Assembly: GCA_027063785.1 (NCBI GenBank)
Contig: JAMORC010000039.1
Span: 1 to 64,000, forward strand
Length of the DNA stretch: 64,000 nt
From: Desulfurobacteriaceae bacterium
Lineage (GTDB): Bacteria > Aquificota > Aquificia > Desulfurobacteriales > Desulfurobacteriaceae
Reading direction: 5' to 3'
Shown here: piece after piece, positions 63,682 to 64,000 of the stretch
Layout of the letters: every line of letters starts with the position of its first letter
Numbering within the stretch: position 1 is the first letter of the stretch
Translations under genes and position numbers: made by a program
Notes under the pieces: model-generated
Database searches by the model: none
Told to the model about the DNA's origin: nothing
Seen by the model: the letters and a program-made list of their open reading frames with translations, nothing else

Positions 63682-64000
63682 GTGCTTAACTTCGAAATCT
63701 TAAAAACAGACGGCCTTGCCAGAAGGGGAAGGTTAAAGGGAACCCACGGAGAAACGGAAACGCCCTGCTTTATGCCGGTGGGGACGCTCGGGGCCGTAAA
63801 GGGAGTTACCTGGGATAAAGTAGAAGAAATGGGCTACAGCCTCGTTCTCTCTAACGTCTACCACCTGTACCTCCGGCCGGGGCTTGAAGTTTTAAAGGAA
63901 GCCGGAGGAATACATCGATTTACCGGATGGAAAAAGCTCATACTAACCGACAGCGGAGGATTTCAGGTTTTCAGCCTCGGAAAGCTTATGGAAATAAAGG
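63682..64000 (+). CDS. tgt: Queuine tRNA-ribosyltransferase, 5' part
   Basis: The first 106 codons of Tgt: [43 protein letters not shown] and [13 protein letters not shown], which contains the substrate-binding Asp. It exchanges G34 for a queuine precursor in tRNA Asp/Asn/His/Tyr. GTG 63682 follows GGAGAGG. The frame is open at the window end. Confidence 0.92.
   Translation, partial: MLNFEILKTDGLARRGRLKGTHGETETPCFMPVGTLGAVKGVTWDKVEEMGYSLVLSNVYHLYLRPGLEVLKEAGGIHRFTGWKKLILTDSGGFQVFSLGKLMEIK

Overview
The window looks like chromosome of a thermophilic, anaerobic, chemolithoautotrophic bacterium, most likely of the Desulfurobacteriaceae (Aquificota/Desulfurobacteriota). This placement is inference from protein character (Lys/Glu-rich proteins, HslUV, homotetrameric-type glutamate synthase small chain, anaerobic CO dehydrogenase CooS, a RACo-like corrinoid-protein activator, PglB oligosaccharyltransferase). 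No rRNA is present to confirm it.

Layout. 1-1031: 5' part of a glycolate-oxidase-type FAD protein (minus strand). 1140-26981: a glycan-biosynthesis island, visibly richer in A+T than its flanks up to about 23.6 kb. It opens with an RfaH-like NusG paralogue, followed by an 11-base match to the E. coli ops element. Then come wlbA/wlbB-type sugar genes, a toxin-antitoxin module whose PIN toxin is fused in frame to the wlbC/wbpE-type aminotransferase, Wzx flippase, an HprK-like kinase, glycosyltransferases, Wzy-like polymerase, two FemAB-like proteins, a deacetylase, galE, two more DegT aminotransferases, PglC-like and PglF-like enzymes, and a PglB/STT3 oligosaccharyltransferase. The island is scarred: a 709-bp near-perfect duplication of a glycosyltransferase, a decayed rmlD, IS256 and IS1 remnants, a beheaded epimerase, and 16-bp and 13-bp tandem duplications. 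The parts fit assembly of a lipid-linked glycan transferred to protein Asn (PglB), to a surface polysaccharide (Wzx/Wzy), or both.

26986-42619: housekeeping genes. These are TrkH/TrkA, murJ-lgt-ilvE, an MntA/HepT pair, RACo, gspG, rlmB, an RHH/PIN pair, an NtrB/NtrC-like two-component system, and hemE. At 40100-40711 lies a four-cluster ferredoxin interrupted by one in-frame TGA. That TGA is followed at the E. coli fdhF spacing by a hairpin with a GGUC apex, so it is a strong selenoprotein candidate.

42697-44090: a tnpB-only IS605-type element whose RuvC-II catalytic Glu is Gln. 44098-53453: rlmN, Trm112, three tRNAs, hisD, pyrB, a triheme cytochrome, pyrC, a membrane Ser protease, CarD, PIN-TRAM, ispD and a Crp/Fnr regulator. 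53445-56940: cooS divergent from a NifX-like/DUF1847 pair, with a perfect TTGAC-N4-GTCAA box between them. 56961-64000: sfsA, a phosphatase, the glutamate synthase small chain, tRNA-Phe and tRNA-Leu behind a consensus promoter, hslV-hslU, an Xaa-Pro peptidase and the start of tgt.
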